Below, one piece after another: positions 8,593-17,419 of a DNA stretch of 64,000 bases. The DNA comes from JAWKZG01 sp041396125 (GTDB lineage Bacteria; Pseudomonadota; Gammaproteobacteria; Competibacterales; Competibacteraceae), in contig JAWKZG010000003.1 in NCBI GenBank assembly GCA_041396125.1, positions 248,001-312,000 of the forward strand. Reading direction: 5' to 3'. Below the pieces are notes generated by a model. The model was given only the letters and a program-made list of their open reading frames with translations. It made no database searches and had not been told where the DNA came from. The position numbers and the translations under genes are program-made. Every line of letters begins with the position of its first letter. Within the stretch, counting starts at the first letter, position 1.

Positions 8593-9872
8593 TAAATCCC
8601 CTGCCCCTGGTCATCGCTGATATCCGGCACACTCGCACCGGGGTTATCGCACTGATCCTGCTGATCGCCATAGCAGTGGCGCTGGGGGTAGCTGTTTCGG
8701 CCCAGGAGCGTGCCCTGCGCACCGGTGGTAACAAGGCGGCAGATCCATTCGATCTGCTGGTTGGCGCACCCGGCAGCCAGACCCAATTGCTCATGAGCAC
8801 GGTTTATTTACAGCCTGCAGCGGTTGATCTGATCGACGGCAGTATTCTGCAGGCAATGAGTCAGCAGGCGGGAATACACTATGCGGCGCCGCTGGCTTTC
8901 GGCGATTCCTATCAAGGCTATCCGGTAGTTGGTACCACCGCCCAGTTTGTCTCTTTGGACGGGCAGCGAACGCTGACAGAAGGCCGGCTGTTTCAGTCCA
9001 TGACAGAAGCGGTCATCGGTGCCGATGTCAAACTGGCCCTGCAGGATCGTTTACAGGCCCGCCATGGTCAGATAGCCCTGGATGAACTGGATGCAGATGA
9101 AGACGACGAACTGCTGCACCGCCAGATTACCTATACCGTCGTCGGCCGCCTGCCGCGCCTGGGCAGCCCCTGGGACCGGGCGATTATGGTACCGGTTGAA
9201 GCCATATGGCGAACCCATGGCTTGTCGACCGGCCATCGGGAAAATGAAACCTTGAGCATTCAGGCGTCCCGGCAAGGCCATAAACTTGATTGGTCGGCGT
9301 TAAAAATTGGCCCGCCCTGGGATGCTGAGCATATCCCCGGCGTCCCCGCTATCGTAATTAAGCCTGTCTCTGTGCGCGATGCTTATGTATTACGCAATTA
9401 CTATCGCAGGCATGACGCCACAACGGCGTTTTTTCCGGCGGAAGTTTTGCTGGAACTGTATGCGCTGCTGGGGGATGCCCGGTTTTTATTTGCCAGTATG
9501 GCGGTTGCCACTCAGGTGCTGGTGCTCGGTGCCATGCTGCTGGCCGTATTTGCCGCCCTCGCGCTGCGTCGTCGCCAATTGGGCGTGTTGCGGGCCCTGG
9601 GAGCATCCCGCAGCTATCTCTTTGCTGCGATCTGGAGTTATACGGTTATTGTCATTACGTTGGGGGCTGCGCTGGGACTTGCACTCGGCTGGCTGACAGC
9701 ACTGCTTTTATCCAGCTGGGTCGGCAATACCACCGGCCTGCTACTGCCGGTCAGTCTGGGCACTAAAGAATTTCTCATGGTTGCCGCCCTGATAGGCATT
9801 GGCTTTCTTCTTGCGCTTATTCCTTCCATAACCGCCTACCGTCATTCGGTCGCCTCATTATTAAGAGCGTGA
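8589..9872 (+). CDS. FtsX-like ABC transporter permease
   Basis: This 427-residue membrane protein has the MacB/FtsX layout. One N-terminal membrane segment (about residues 14-37, 'VIALILLIAIAVALGVAVSA') is followed by a periplasmic domain of about 260 residues and three C-terminal segments around residues 305-420 ('VLGAMLLAVFAALALRRRQLGVLRALGASRSYLF', then two more). The 'RRRQLGVLRALGAS' loop is the conserved coupling element of FtsX permeases. The periplasmic domain contains a short acidic run, ELDADEDDEL. Its position between two phosphatase genes is suggestive, but the transported substrate cannot be read from the sequence. Confidence 0.82.
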   Translation: MINPLPLVIADIRHTRTGVIALILLIAIAVALGVAVSAQERALRTGGNKAADPFDLLVGAPGSQTQLLMSTVYLQPAAVDLIDGSILQAMSQQAGIHYAAPLAFGDSYQGYPVVGTTAQFVSLDGQRTLTEGRLFQSMTEAVIGADVKLALQDRLQARHGQIALDELDADEDDELLHRQITYTVVGRLPRLGSPWDRAIMVPVEAIWRTHGLSTGHRENETLSIQASRQGHKLDWSALKIGPPWDAEHIPGVPAIVIKPVSVRDAYVLRNYYRRHDATTAFFPAEVLLELYALLGDARFLFASMAVATQVLVLGAMLLAVFAALALRRRQLGVLRALGASRSYLFAAIWSYTVIVITLGAALGLALGWLTALLLSSWVGNTTGLLLPVSLGTKEFLMVAALIGIGFLLALIPSITAYRHSVASLLRA

Positions 9873-10024
9873 GGCCAGTCCCAATCCGTACACACCGGCG
9901 ACAGGCACATATGACGATCAGCTTGCGGTAGATCTGGCAACCGCCAAACACACCGCTACGCCCCGCTCACCCAATGCGAGCGGTTTTCACCTGCTGGCGA
10001 AAGAAACAGGCTTGCAACGCCAAG

Positions 10025-10042
10025 CTGTCATCATAGCTTCAA
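10025..10042 (+). promoter_or_regulatory. Weak Pho box candidate upstream of phoX
   Basis: CTGTCATCATAGCTTCAA matches 12 of 18 positions of the PhoB box. The first half-site CTGTCAT is perfect and the second is poor (3 of 6). It lies 118 bases before the phoX start. I see nothing else in 9873-10159. Confidence 0.3.
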
Positions 10043-10159
10043 AAAACTTCGCTACTGTGCAAGCCCGGCTATCCTCCTGTTGCACCTGATCGAAACAGAT
10101 TGCAACGGCAGCAGTGATGTCAACATTATGATGCGCAAGCGGAAAGAGGTATTACCCAG

Positions 10160-12160
10160 ATGACCGACTATAAGCCCCATTCAGAAAGTTTTTCCAAAGC
10201 CTTCGAACGTGCGGATGACAATCCCAGCAATCCGACTCAAAACCCGACTATTGGCGATGTAATCAACACCCGTTTCAAGCGCCGGCAAGTGCTCAAAGGT
10301 GCTCTGGGTGTCAGTGCCATCACTGGCCTGATGGCCGCCAGCCCGGTTGCCATGCGTGCCCTCAGCCGCAGCGCCGAGGCGTCCGAGAGCAAAACGGCTA
10401 CCACAGCTGATCGCTTTAATTTCAGCGAAGTCACTGCCGGGGTGGATGAAACCCATCATGTCGCGGACGGTTACGACGCCGATATTCTGATCCGCTGGGG
10501 TGATCCGGTACTGCCCGGTGCACCGGCTTTCGATCCGGCCAATCAATCCGCCGATGCGCAGGAACAGCAGTTCGGCTATAACAATGATTTTATCGGCTTT
10601 GTGCCGCTGGATGGCAACCCCGAGCACGGCCTGCTGTGGGTCAACCATGAATACACCAATGCCGAACTGATGTTTCCCGGTCATGGTGGTTACGACAAAG
10701 AATTCAACAATGCCACGCAGGATCTGGCCGATATCGAAATGGCTGCACACGGCGGCTCGATCATCGAAATCAAAAAAGAAAACGGCAAATGGCAGGTGGT
10801 TAAGGACTCCAAATACGCCCGCCGGATCACCACCCGCAGTACCGAGATGCTACTGAGCGGCCCGGCGGCGGGCCACAAGCGGATGAAAACCAGCGCCGAC
10901 GCCAGTGGCAGCACCGTTATCGGTATGCTCAATAACTGTGCCGGTGGCGTCACTCCCTGGGGCACGATTTTATCCGGCGAAGAGAATTTCCACGGTTATT
11001 TCGGCGGCGAACTCAGCGAAGATCATCCCGAATATGCCAATTACAAGCGCTACGGTGCGCCCGGCGGCTGGTATGCCTGGAGCAAATTCCACGACCGCTT
11101 CGACATCAACAAAGAACCCCGGGAAGCCAACCGCTTCGGCTGGATCGTCGAAATTGATCCCATGGATCCGGCTTCCAAACCGATCAAGCGCACCGCACTG
11201 GGTCGTCTGAAGCACGAAGGTGCCAGCCCGATTCTGAATAAAGACGGCCGGGTTGTCGTGTATATGGGTGATGATCAGCGCTTCGATTACGTCTACAAAT
11301 TTATCAGCAGCAATGCCTACGATGCGGCTGATCCGGCGGCCAATAGGAACCTGCTCGACGACGGTGTGTTGTATGTAGCCCGGTTCAACGATGATGGCTC
11401 TGTAAACTGGCTGCCGCTGGTATACGGGCAAGGTCCGCTGACCGCTGACAATGGCTTCAGCAGCCAGGCGGATGTATTGATCGAAACCCGCCGTGCCGCC
11501 GACCTGCTGGGCGCCACCCCGATGGATCGGCCTGAAGATGTGGAGCCCAATCCGCAGACCAATAAAATCTACGTCATGCTGACCAATAACAGCAAACGCA
11601 AGGCCGACAAGGTTGATGCAGCCAATCCGCGTGGTCCCAATCCGAACGGTCATATCATCGAAATCACCCCGCCGGAAAATGACCACGGTGCCGCTACGGC
11701 CAATTGGGACATCCTGGCGCTGTGCGGCAGCCCGGAAAAAGATGGCGCGACCTTCAGCGAAGCAACCACCGAGAACGGCTGGTTCGCTGATCCTGACAAC
11801 TGCGCTTTCGACAGCAAGGGCCGCTTGTGGATCGCTACCGATGGTAACAACGACAAAGATACCGGTCGTTCTGACGGCGTCTGGGCCATGGAAACCGACG
11901 GCGAACTGCGCGGCACCGGCAAGCATTTCTTTCGCTGTCCGGTCGGGGCTGAGCTGTGTGGTCCCTGGTTTTCACCGGACGACACGGCCCTGTTCGTAGC
12001 CGTTCAGCATCCGGCCGACGGCGGGGAAGACTGGTCCGCTTTTGGTCGCAAATCGACCTATGATGATCCTGCCACCCGCTGGCCGGATTTCGATCCTGCG
12101 ATGCCGCCGCGGCCTTCGGTCATGGTCATCAGCAAAAAGGACGGTGGCAGCATCGGCTAA
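10160..12160 (+). CDS. phoX: PhoX-family alkaline phosphatase (DUF839), Tat-exported
   Basis: This 666-residue Ca/Fe-type phosphatase would hydrolyse phosphate mono-esters outside the cytoplasm. A long N-terminal leader carries the twin-arginine motif FKRRQVLKGALG at about residues 37-48 and a hydrophobic stretch ending near residue 76. DUF839 blocks follow: 'FIGFVPLDG', 'GLLWVNHEYTN', 'NCAGGVTPWGTILSGEENFHGYF', 'GWIVEIDP' and 'HEGASPIL'. Near the C-terminus are 'FADPDNCAFDSKGRLWIATDGN' and 'PTGAELCGPWFSPD'-like blocks typical of the six-bladed propeller. The gene is complete and followed by an intrinsic terminator. It is monocistronic, between the ABC module and pstS, which fits phosphate-starvation control. 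Confidence 0.9.
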   Translation: MTDYKPHSESFSKAFERADDNPSNPTQNPTIGDVINTRFKRRQVLKGALGVSAITGLMAASPVAMRALSRSAEASESKTATTADRFNFSEVTAGVDETHHVADGYDADILIRWGDPVLPGAPAFDPANQSADAQEQQFGYNNDFIGFVPLDGNPEHGLLWVNHEYTNAELMFPGHGGYDKEFNNATQDLADIEMAAHGGSIIEIKKENGKWQVVKDSKYARRITTRSTEMLLSGPAAGHKRMKTSADASGSTVIGMLNNCAGGVTPWGTILSGEENFHGYFGGELSEDHPEYANYKRYGAPGGWYAWSKFHDRFDINKEPREANRFGWIVEIDPMDPASKPIKRTALGRLKHEGASPILNKDGRVVVYMGDDQRFDYVYKFISSNAYDAADPAANRNLLDDGVLYVARFNDDGSVNWLPLVYGQGPLTADNGFSSQADVLIETRRAADLLGATPMDRPEDVEPNPQTNKIYVMLTNNSKRKADKVDAANPRGPNPNGHIIEITPPENDHGAATANWDILALCGSPEKDGATFSEATTENGWFADPDNCAFDSKGRLWIATDGNNDKDTGRSDGVWAMETDGELRGTGKHFFRCPVGAELCGPWFSPDDTALFVAVQHPADGGEDWSAFGRKSTYDDPATRWPDFDPAMPPRPSVMVISKKDGGSIG

Positions 12161-12179
12161 GCCGTCGCTGACTAGCCTG

Positions 12180-12215
12180 AAAAACCCCTGCGCGTGTTCT
12201 GGCAGGGGTTTTTTT
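12180..12215 (+). terminator. Intrinsic terminator after phoX
   Basis: AAAACCCCTGC (12181-12191) pairs with GCAGGGGTTTT (12202-12212), with a 10-base loop and a run of Ts. It lies 20 bases after the phoX stop. Confidence 0.85.
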
Positions 12216-12225
12216 ATGGGTGTTG

Positions 12226-12390
12226 CTGGATTCCTGCTTATGCGGGAATCCAGACTTTATCCATTGCCGGTCGAGTGTGGCTGCCCTGGATTCCCGTCTT
12301 CGCGGGAATGACGGATTAAGAATAGCGTTTTTATTGCCAAACACTGGCTGGTTCCCCGCCTGCGCGAGAATATCGGCTCAAGATAACGGT
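12226..12390. repeat. Three diverged copies of a roughly 60-base palindromic repeat
   Basis: Copies begin at about 12226, 12286 and 12347. Each opens with CTGG-TTCC and an inverted repeat of the form ATTCCCGYnnnCGCGGGAAT. Copies 2 and 3 also share the stretch after it (AAGAATAGCGTTTTTATTGCC against AAGATAACGGTTTTTACTGCC), so they look like tandem duplications of a unit longer than the palindrome. A fourth copy lies at 57135-57174. Such GGATTCCCGC...GCGGGAATGACGG elements are widely scattered in proteobacterial genomes. Confidence 0.8.
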
Positions 12391-12409
12391 TTTTACTGCC
12401 GACCTCAGG

Positions 12410-12443
12410 TTGTCATAAAAATGTCACAAAACTGCAATATTCT
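12410..12443 (+). promoter_or_regulatory. Pho box and -10 element of the pst operon
   Basis: TTGTCATAAAAATGTCAC (12410-12427) matches 16 of 18 positions of the PhoB box CTGTCATAWAWCTGTCAY. TATTCT (12438-12443) follows 10 bases later, the spacing at which PhoB replaces a -35 element. The pstS start is about 90 bases downstream. Confidence 0.85.
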
Positions 12444-12534
12444 GTTCGCATTGCGGGCGTAGGCTATGCCTCGTTTCATGCAGCGAGAATGCGCTTAATT
12501 CTCGAACTATCTTGTTATTTATGCGGAGGTTTCT

Positions 12535-13575
12535 GTGCTAAAACGTTCCCTTATTAGTGCCGCTGTAATCGGCATCTGCACCGCAGGTATCGCCCAAGCC
12601 CAATCGGCTCGCGATTACATCAGCATCGTGGGTTCTTCGACGGTTTATCCGTTTGCAACAGTGGTCGCCGAACAGTTCGGCAAGACCAGTGATTTCAAAA
12701 CTCCGAAAATCGAGTCCACCGGTTCAGGCGGTGGCCTGAAACTGTTTTGTTCCGGTGTCGGTGTCGAACATCCCGATATCACTAACTCTTCCCGCCGGAT
12801 CAAGCAATCCGAAGTTGATCTGTGCGCCAAGAACGGCGTGGCCGAAATCATCGAAGTCAAAATCGGCTACGATGGTTTGTCACTGGCGAACGCCAAAAGC
12901 GCTACCGAATACGATCTGACCAAAGCCGAGCTGTTTCTGGCACTGGCCAAAGACGTGCCCAATCCCGATGGCGACGGCCTGGTGCCGAATCCCTACAAAA
13001 TGTGGCATCAGATCAATCCTGCACTGCCTGAAATCAAAATCGAAGTGCTGGGCCCGCCGCCCACCTCCGGCACCCGTGACGCGTTTGTCGAACTGGTCAT
13101 GGACGAAGGCTGTGAAGCGTTCGAAGTCATCGACGCCATGGACAAGGACGCCAAGAAAACCGCCTGCCGCAGTATGCGGGAAGACGGTTATTTCATCGAA
13201 GCCGGTGAAAACGACAATCTGATCGTACAGAAACTGGTGGCCAACCCGAATGCACTCGGCATTTTCGGTTTCAGCTTCCTGGATCAGAATATGGACAAGC
13301 TGCACGGCGTCAAAATCGCTGGTGTTGAGCCGACCTTCGAAAATATCGCTGACGGCAGCTACCCGGTTTCCCGTCCGCTGTTTTTCTACGTCAAGAAAGC
13401 CCACATCGGCGTGATCCCCGGTATCGAAGAATACCTGACCGAATTCACTTCGGAAAAAGCTTGGGGCGATGAAGGCTACCTGGCCGATAAAGGCATGATT
13501 CCGATGCCTACCGCCGAACGGCAGCAGTTTGAAAGTTCTGTTAAGAACCTGAGTCCGCTGAATTTAGACAGCTAA
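12535..13575 (+). CDS. pstS: Phosphate-binding protein PstS
   Basis: This is the periplasmic receptor of the high-affinity phosphate ABC importer. It starts at GTG 12535 behind a strong GCGGAGG site 5 bases away, with a signal peptide of about 22 residues (MLKRSLISAAV...IAQAQ). Phosphate-binding loops are visible: 'IVGSSTVYPF' at about residues 31-40, 'STGSGGGLKLF' at about 62-72 and 'PPTSGTRDAF' near 175. The 346-residue length fits the long PstS class found in many marine and sulfur gammaproteobacteria. The gene is first in pstSCAB-phoU and lies directly behind the Pho box. Confidence 0.93.
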   Translation: MLKRSLISAAVIGICTAGIAQAQSARDYISIVGSSTVYPFATVVAEQFGKTSDFKTPKIESTGSGGGLKLFCSGVGVEHPDITNSSRRIKQSEVDLCAKNGVAEIIEVKIGYDGLSLANAKSATEYDLTKAELFLALAKDVPNPDGDGLVPNPYKMWHQINPALPEIKIEVLGPPPTSGTRDAFVELVMDEGCEAFEVIDAMDKDAKKTACRSMREDGYFIEAGENDNLIVQKLVANPNALGIFGFSFLDQNMDKLHGVKIAGVEPTFENIADGSYPVSRPLFFYVKKAHIGVIPGIEEYLTEFTSEKAWGDEGYLADKGMIPMPTAERQQFESSVKNLSPLNLDS

Positions 13576-13595
13576 TTCAATTCTGGCAGCACCCT

Positions 13596-13633
13596 GGCAA
13601 AGGCGGCACCTGTAGCGGGTAGCCGCCTTTGCC
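13596..13633 (+). other. Perfect 12-bp hairpin between pstS and pstC
   Basis: GGCAAAGGCGGC (13596-13607) pairs with GCCGCCTTTGCC (13622-13633) around a 14-base loop. No T run follows. A structure here can protect the pstS 3' end or cause partial termination, giving more receptor than permease. Confidence 0.65.
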
Positions 13634-13654
13634 CTTGTAGAAGAGCAAAATAAT

Positions 13655-15037
13655 ATGCAGCTTTCCAATCTGATCCTGATCCTGCTGCTGTTGACGGCAT
13701 TCAGTTATGTAATTGGCCGTCAACGCGCCTATAAAGTCTCCAGCGGCGCGATCAAGCAACTGCACTCGCTACCGAGCTATTACGGCTCGCTTACCGCGCT
13801 ATGGTGTGTCGTCCCTGCCCTGCTGGTGCTGGGCGTCTGGACGGCAATGGAAAACACCCTGATTACCCAACTGGTGGTTGCCGGATTACCCAGCGATATT
13901 CAGAATCTGCCGCCGGCCCGTCTGGGGCTGTTTCTGAATAATGTTAAAAACCTGGTCAATGGCAATATTGTCTCCGGCGATGTCGATACCGCTATGCAGG
14001 CCGCAGCTGATCATTACAGCCGCCTGCAGCACTGGAGTACCCTGGCCCAATGGGCTGTCGTGCTGGTACTGGCGGCACTTGGCGCACTGCTGACGTACAA
14101 CCGGATTTCCGCGCATCTGCGGGCCCGCAATCAGGTTGAATTCCTGATCAAGATTTTTTTAATTCTCAGTTCGACCATCGCAATTTTCACTACCATCGGC
14201 ATTGTTCTGTCGGTGCTGTTTGAATCGGCCCGGTTTTTCAAACAAGTCCCTTTCAGCGAATTCATGTTCGGTCTGCACTGGAGTCCGCAAACCGCATTGC
14301 GTGCTGACCAGGCCGGTTCCAGCGGCGCTTTTGGTGCCATCCCGCTGTTTGTAGGCACTTTGCTGATCTCGGCTATCGCCATGCTGGTCGCTGTGCCCAT
14401 CGGTTTGTTATCTGCGATTTATCTGTCCGAATTCGCCAGTCCCAAATTCCGGGCTACCGCCAAACCCCTGCTGGAAGTGCTGGCCGGGATCCCCACCGTG
14501 GTATACGGCTTTTTTGCGGCCCTTACCGTAGCACCCTGGGTCCGCGAGATAGGCACCGCACTTGGCCTGGAAGTCGCCTCGGAGAGCGCCCTGGCTGCCG
14601 GTCTGGTGATGGGCGTCATGATCATTCCGTTTGTTTCCTCGCTGTCAGACGATGTCATCAACGCAGTCCCGCAGACTATGCGGGACGGCTCATTCGCACT
14701 GGGTGCGACGCACGCGGAAACCATCCGTCAGGTCATCATACCGGCGGCACTGCCGGGTATTGTCGGCGGGGTCTTGCTGGCCGTTTCACGCGCTATCGGT
14801 GAAACCATGATCGTGGTGATGGCGGCAGGCCTGGCAGCCAATTTAACAGCCAATCCGCTGGAAGCAGTAACAACAGTCACGGTGCAGATTGTCACCCTGC
14901 TGACCGGTGATCAGGAGTTCGACAGCGCAAAAACGCTGGCGGCGTTCGCCCTCGGTCTGATGCTGTTCATGGTGACGCTGATTCTCAACATCGTGGCTTT
15001 GCACGTGGTACGCAAATATCGAGAGCAATATGAGTAA
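13655..15037 (+). CDS. pstC: Phosphate ABC transporter permease PstC
   Basis: This inner-membrane permease has 460 residues, about 140 longer than E. coli PstC. The extra N-terminal part has two membrane segments ('LILILLLLTAFSYVIG', 'LTALWCVVPALLVLGVW') and a stretch of about 70 residues between them and the core. The permease core from about residue 160 holds 'LFVGTLLISAIAMLVAVPIGLLSAIYLSEF', 'LLEVLAGIPTVVYGFFAALTVAP' and the conserved coupling loop 'GATHAETIRQVIIPAALPGIVGG' near residue 350. It overlaps pstA by 8 bases. The extended form is common in gammaproteobacteria that carry the long PstA. Confidence 0.92.
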   Translation: MQLSNLILILLLLTAFSYVIGRQRAYKVSSGAIKQLHSLPSYYGSLTALWCVVPALLVLGVWTAMENTLITQLVVAGLPSDIQNLPPARLGLFLNNVKNLVNGNIVSGDVDTAMQAAADHYSRLQHWSTLAQWAVVLVLAALGALLTYNRISAHLRARNQVEFLIKIFLILSSTIAIFTTIGIVLSVLFESARFFKQVPFSEFMFGLHWSPQTALRADQAGSSGAFGAIPLFVGTLLISAIAMLVAVPIGLLSAIYLSEFASPKFRATAKPLLEVLAGIPTVVYGFFAALTVAPWVREIGTALGLEVASESALAAGLVMGVMIIPFVSSLSDDVINAVPQTMRDGSFALGATHAETIRQVIIPAALPGIVGGVLLAVSRAIGETMIVVMAAGLAANLTANPLEAVTTVTVQIVTLLTGDQEFDSAKTLAAFALGLMLFMVTLILNIVALHVVRKYREQYE

Positions 15038-16352
15038 TTCAACACAAACCAATACCGGTACGCCCGATGCCAGTAGCCGTGATACCACTGCACGGATCAA
15101 AGCCAGTCTGAACCGACGCCACCGCACCGACCGCCGTTTCCGTTTGATCGGTCTGGCGGCGATCTGCATGGGACTGGCCTTTGTGGCACTGCTGTTTATC
15201 GACATCGTCAGCAAAGGCTACAGCGCGTTTCAGCAGACCTATGTCAAACTCGATATCGAATACAGTGCCGATGTGATCGACCCTGATGGTCAGCGCGATA
15301 GCAAGAAACTGGCGCGGGCCGATTACAATGCACTGGTCAAAAACACCCTCAGCGAGATGTTTCCCGAGGTTCGTGGCCGGCGTGATAAACGGGCGCTGTA
15401 CAGCATGGTTAGTTCCGGGGCTGGCTTTGAATTGCAGCGCAGAGTGACCAGCGATCCAGGCCTGATTGGCACCAAGCAAACCCTCTGGCTGCCGGCCGAT
15501 GATATTGTGGACAGCTTTTTCAAAGGCCATATCGACCGCAATACACCGGAAAGCGACCGTATTGTGAATGATCAAACCATCGCCTGGCTGGACAAGCTGA
15601 ACGCGGAAGGCCGCATTGAGAAACGCTTCAACACCAATTTTTTTACGAACGGTGACTCGCGTGAACCCGAGCTGGCAGGTATCCGCGGCGCGCTGATGGG
15701 GTCTTTTTTCACTCTGCTGGTTACGCTGAGTCTGGCTTTTCCAATCGGAGTCGCCGCAGCCGTGTATCTGGAAGAGTTCGCGCCGCGCAACCGCTTTACC
15801 GATTTCATCGAAGTCAATATCAATAACCTGGCAGCGGTTCCATCGATTGTATTCGGTCTGCTCGGACTGGCGGTTTTTATCAACTTTTTTGGTATTCCGC
15901 GTTCGGCTCCGCTGGTTGGCGGCCTAGTATTGGCGTTGATGACGTTGCCGACCATCATTATCGCCAGTCGGGCCGCGCTGAAATCGGTGCCGCCCTCGAT
16001 TCGCGAGGCCGCTTTGGGCATGGGCGCGTCAAAAATGCAGATGATTACCCATCATGTGCTCCCGCTGGCCATGCCCGGCATGCTCACCGGCACCATTATC
16101 GGCATGGCGCAGGCCCTGGGCGAAACCGCGCCACTGCTGATGATCGGGATGATCGCCTTTATCGTGGACATCCCCGGCGGCCCGCTGGACCCGGCCACCG
16201 TTTTGCCGGTACAGATTTTTCTGTGGGCGGATCTGCCGGAACGTGCGTTTGTTGAGCGTACCTCGGCAGCAATCATGGTGCTGTTGGCCTTTCTGATCAC
16301 CATGAACGCCCTGGCGGTCATTTTGCGCAAACGCTTTGAGCGCCGCTGGTAG
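15030..16352 (+). CDS. pstA: Phosphate ABC transporter permease PstA
   Basis: This is the second permease, 440 residues against about 300 in E. coli. A cytoplasmic Ser/Thr-rich head is followed by a membrane segment ('LIGLAAICMGLAFVALLFIDI', about residues 39-59). A periplasmic insertion of about 160 residues precedes the permease core, which begins near 'IRGALMGSFFTLLVTLSLAFPIGVAAAVYLEEF'. The coupling loop is 'GASKMQMITHHVLPLAMPGMLTG' near residue 330. The insertion matches the extended PstC and is a subfamily feature rather than a fusion with another gene. The 150 bases before pstB contain a short palindrome, CTGCCGCAGGCAG at 16418-16430. Confidence 0.92.
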   Translation: MSNSTQTNTGTPDASSRDTTARIKASLNRRHRTDRRFRLIGLAAICMGLAFVALLFIDIVSKGYSAFQQTYVKLDIEYSADVIDPDGQRDSKKLARADYNALVKNTLSEMFPEVRGRRDKRALYSMVSSGAGFELQRRVTSDPGLIGTKQTLWLPADDIVDSFFKGHIDRNTPESDRIVNDQTIAWLDKLNAEGRIEKRFNTNFFTNGDSREPELAGIRGALMGSFFTLLVTLSLAFPIGVAAAVYLEEFAPRNRFTDFIEVNINNLAAVPSIVFGLLGLAVFINFFGIPRSAPLVGGLVLALMTLPTIIIASRAALKSVPPSIREAALGMGASKMQMITHHVLPLAMPGMLTGTIIGMAQALGETAPLLMIGMIAFIVDIPGGPLDPATVLPVQIFLWADLPERAFVERTSAAIMVLLAFLITMNALAVILRKRFERRW

Positions 16353-16502
16353 CGGTTTTGAGGTTTTTACATTGGCATCTTTCGCCAGCGGGCGACAAGC
16401 GGCTATTCGCGGCCAGTCTGCCGCAGGCAGCTATTTTATCTACGCGCCTGTCCGACGGGTTCCAACCGGTCGTCTGCGGCTATTTTGCACGAGGATTTTC
16501 TT

Positions 16503-17384
16503 ATGAGTTCAACAGTTATGACTGACAGCGGTTTAAGCGACGCCCAGACTGCGCCGCAAATTACCGCAACAAATGACGACCTGCATACGCGCGAGGTAGG
16601 CGCGACGATCGGCACAATCAAGGTCGCCGATCCCAAAATAAGTTGCAGTAATGTTAATGTGTTTTATGGCGATAAACATGCGATTATCGATGTCAGTCTG
16701 GATATAGGCAAAAACGAAGTCGTCGCTTTTATTGGTCCAAGTGGCTGCGGCAAATCCACTTTTCTGCGCAGCCTGAATCGCATGAATGACACCATTGACG
16801 GCTGCCGCGTCACCGGCAACATCATTCTTGAAGATGATAATATCTATAATAAAAAGCTCGATGTCGTGCAATTGCGGGCGCGGGTCGGCATGGTGTTTCA
16901 AAAACCCAATCCATTTCCCAAATCAATTTTTGATAATGTCGCTTATGGGCCGCGCATTCATGGCCTGGTCAACCATAAGGCCGAACTGGAAGAACTGGTT
17001 CAGTCCAGCCTGGAAAAAGCGGGCTTATGGAACGAGGTTAAAGACCGTCTGCAACAGCCGGGGACCGGTTTATCGGGCGGACAGCAACAACGCCTGTGCA
17101 TTGCCCGCGCCATTGCTGTCAGCCCGGAGGTCATTCTGATGGATGAACCCTGCTCGGCACTGGACCCGATCGCAACAGCCCGGATTGAAGAGCTGATCGA
17201 TGAACTGCGCTCGAATTTCACCATTGTTATCGTTACCCACTCCATGCAGCAGGCCGCGCGGGTTTCTCAGCGGACGGCTTATTTCCATCTGGGTCATCTG
17301 GTTGAAGTGGGTGAAACTGATGAGATTTTCAAAGTGCCGCAGCACAAACTGACTGAAGACTACATCACCGGGCGGTTTGGATAA
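16503..17384 (+). CDS. pstB: Phosphate ABC transporter ATP-binding protein PstB
   Basis: This ATPase drives phosphate import. Walker A is GPSGCGKST, the signature is LSGGQQQRLCIARAI and Walker B is VILMDEPCSALDP, with 'VTHSMQQAARVS' as the H-loop. I choose ATG 16503 (GAGGA about 8 bases upstream) over an in-frame TTG at 16485. This gives 293 residues with a 45-residue polar leader before the usual 'ISCSNVNVFYGDKHAI' start of the domain. A long leader is unusual but common to this extended Pst set. The gene is separated from pstA by 150 bases and from phoU by 35. Confidence 0.93.
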   Translation: MSSTVMTDSGLSDAQTAPQITATNDDLHTREVGATIGTIKVADPKISCSNVNVFYGDKHAIIDVSLDIGKNEVVAFIGPSGCGKSTFLRSLNRMNDTIDGCRVTGNIILEDDNIYNKKLDVVQLRARVGMVFQKPNPFPKSIFDNVAYGPRIHGLVNHKAELEELVQSSLEKAGLWNEVKDRLQQPGTGLSGGQQQRLCIARAIAVSPEVILMDEPCSALDPIATARIEELIDELRSNFTIVIVTHSMQQAARVSQRTAYFHLGHLVEVGETDEIFKVPQHKLTEDYITGRFG

Positions 17385-17419
17385 TTTCGGCGTTTCAGAT
17401 AACCTTAGGAGCAGAAAAC

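Noticed and set aside
10970..11926. A 318-codon open frame on the minus strand inside phoX
   Set aside because: It mirrors the third-codon pattern of phoX and has no recognisable domain or ribosome site.
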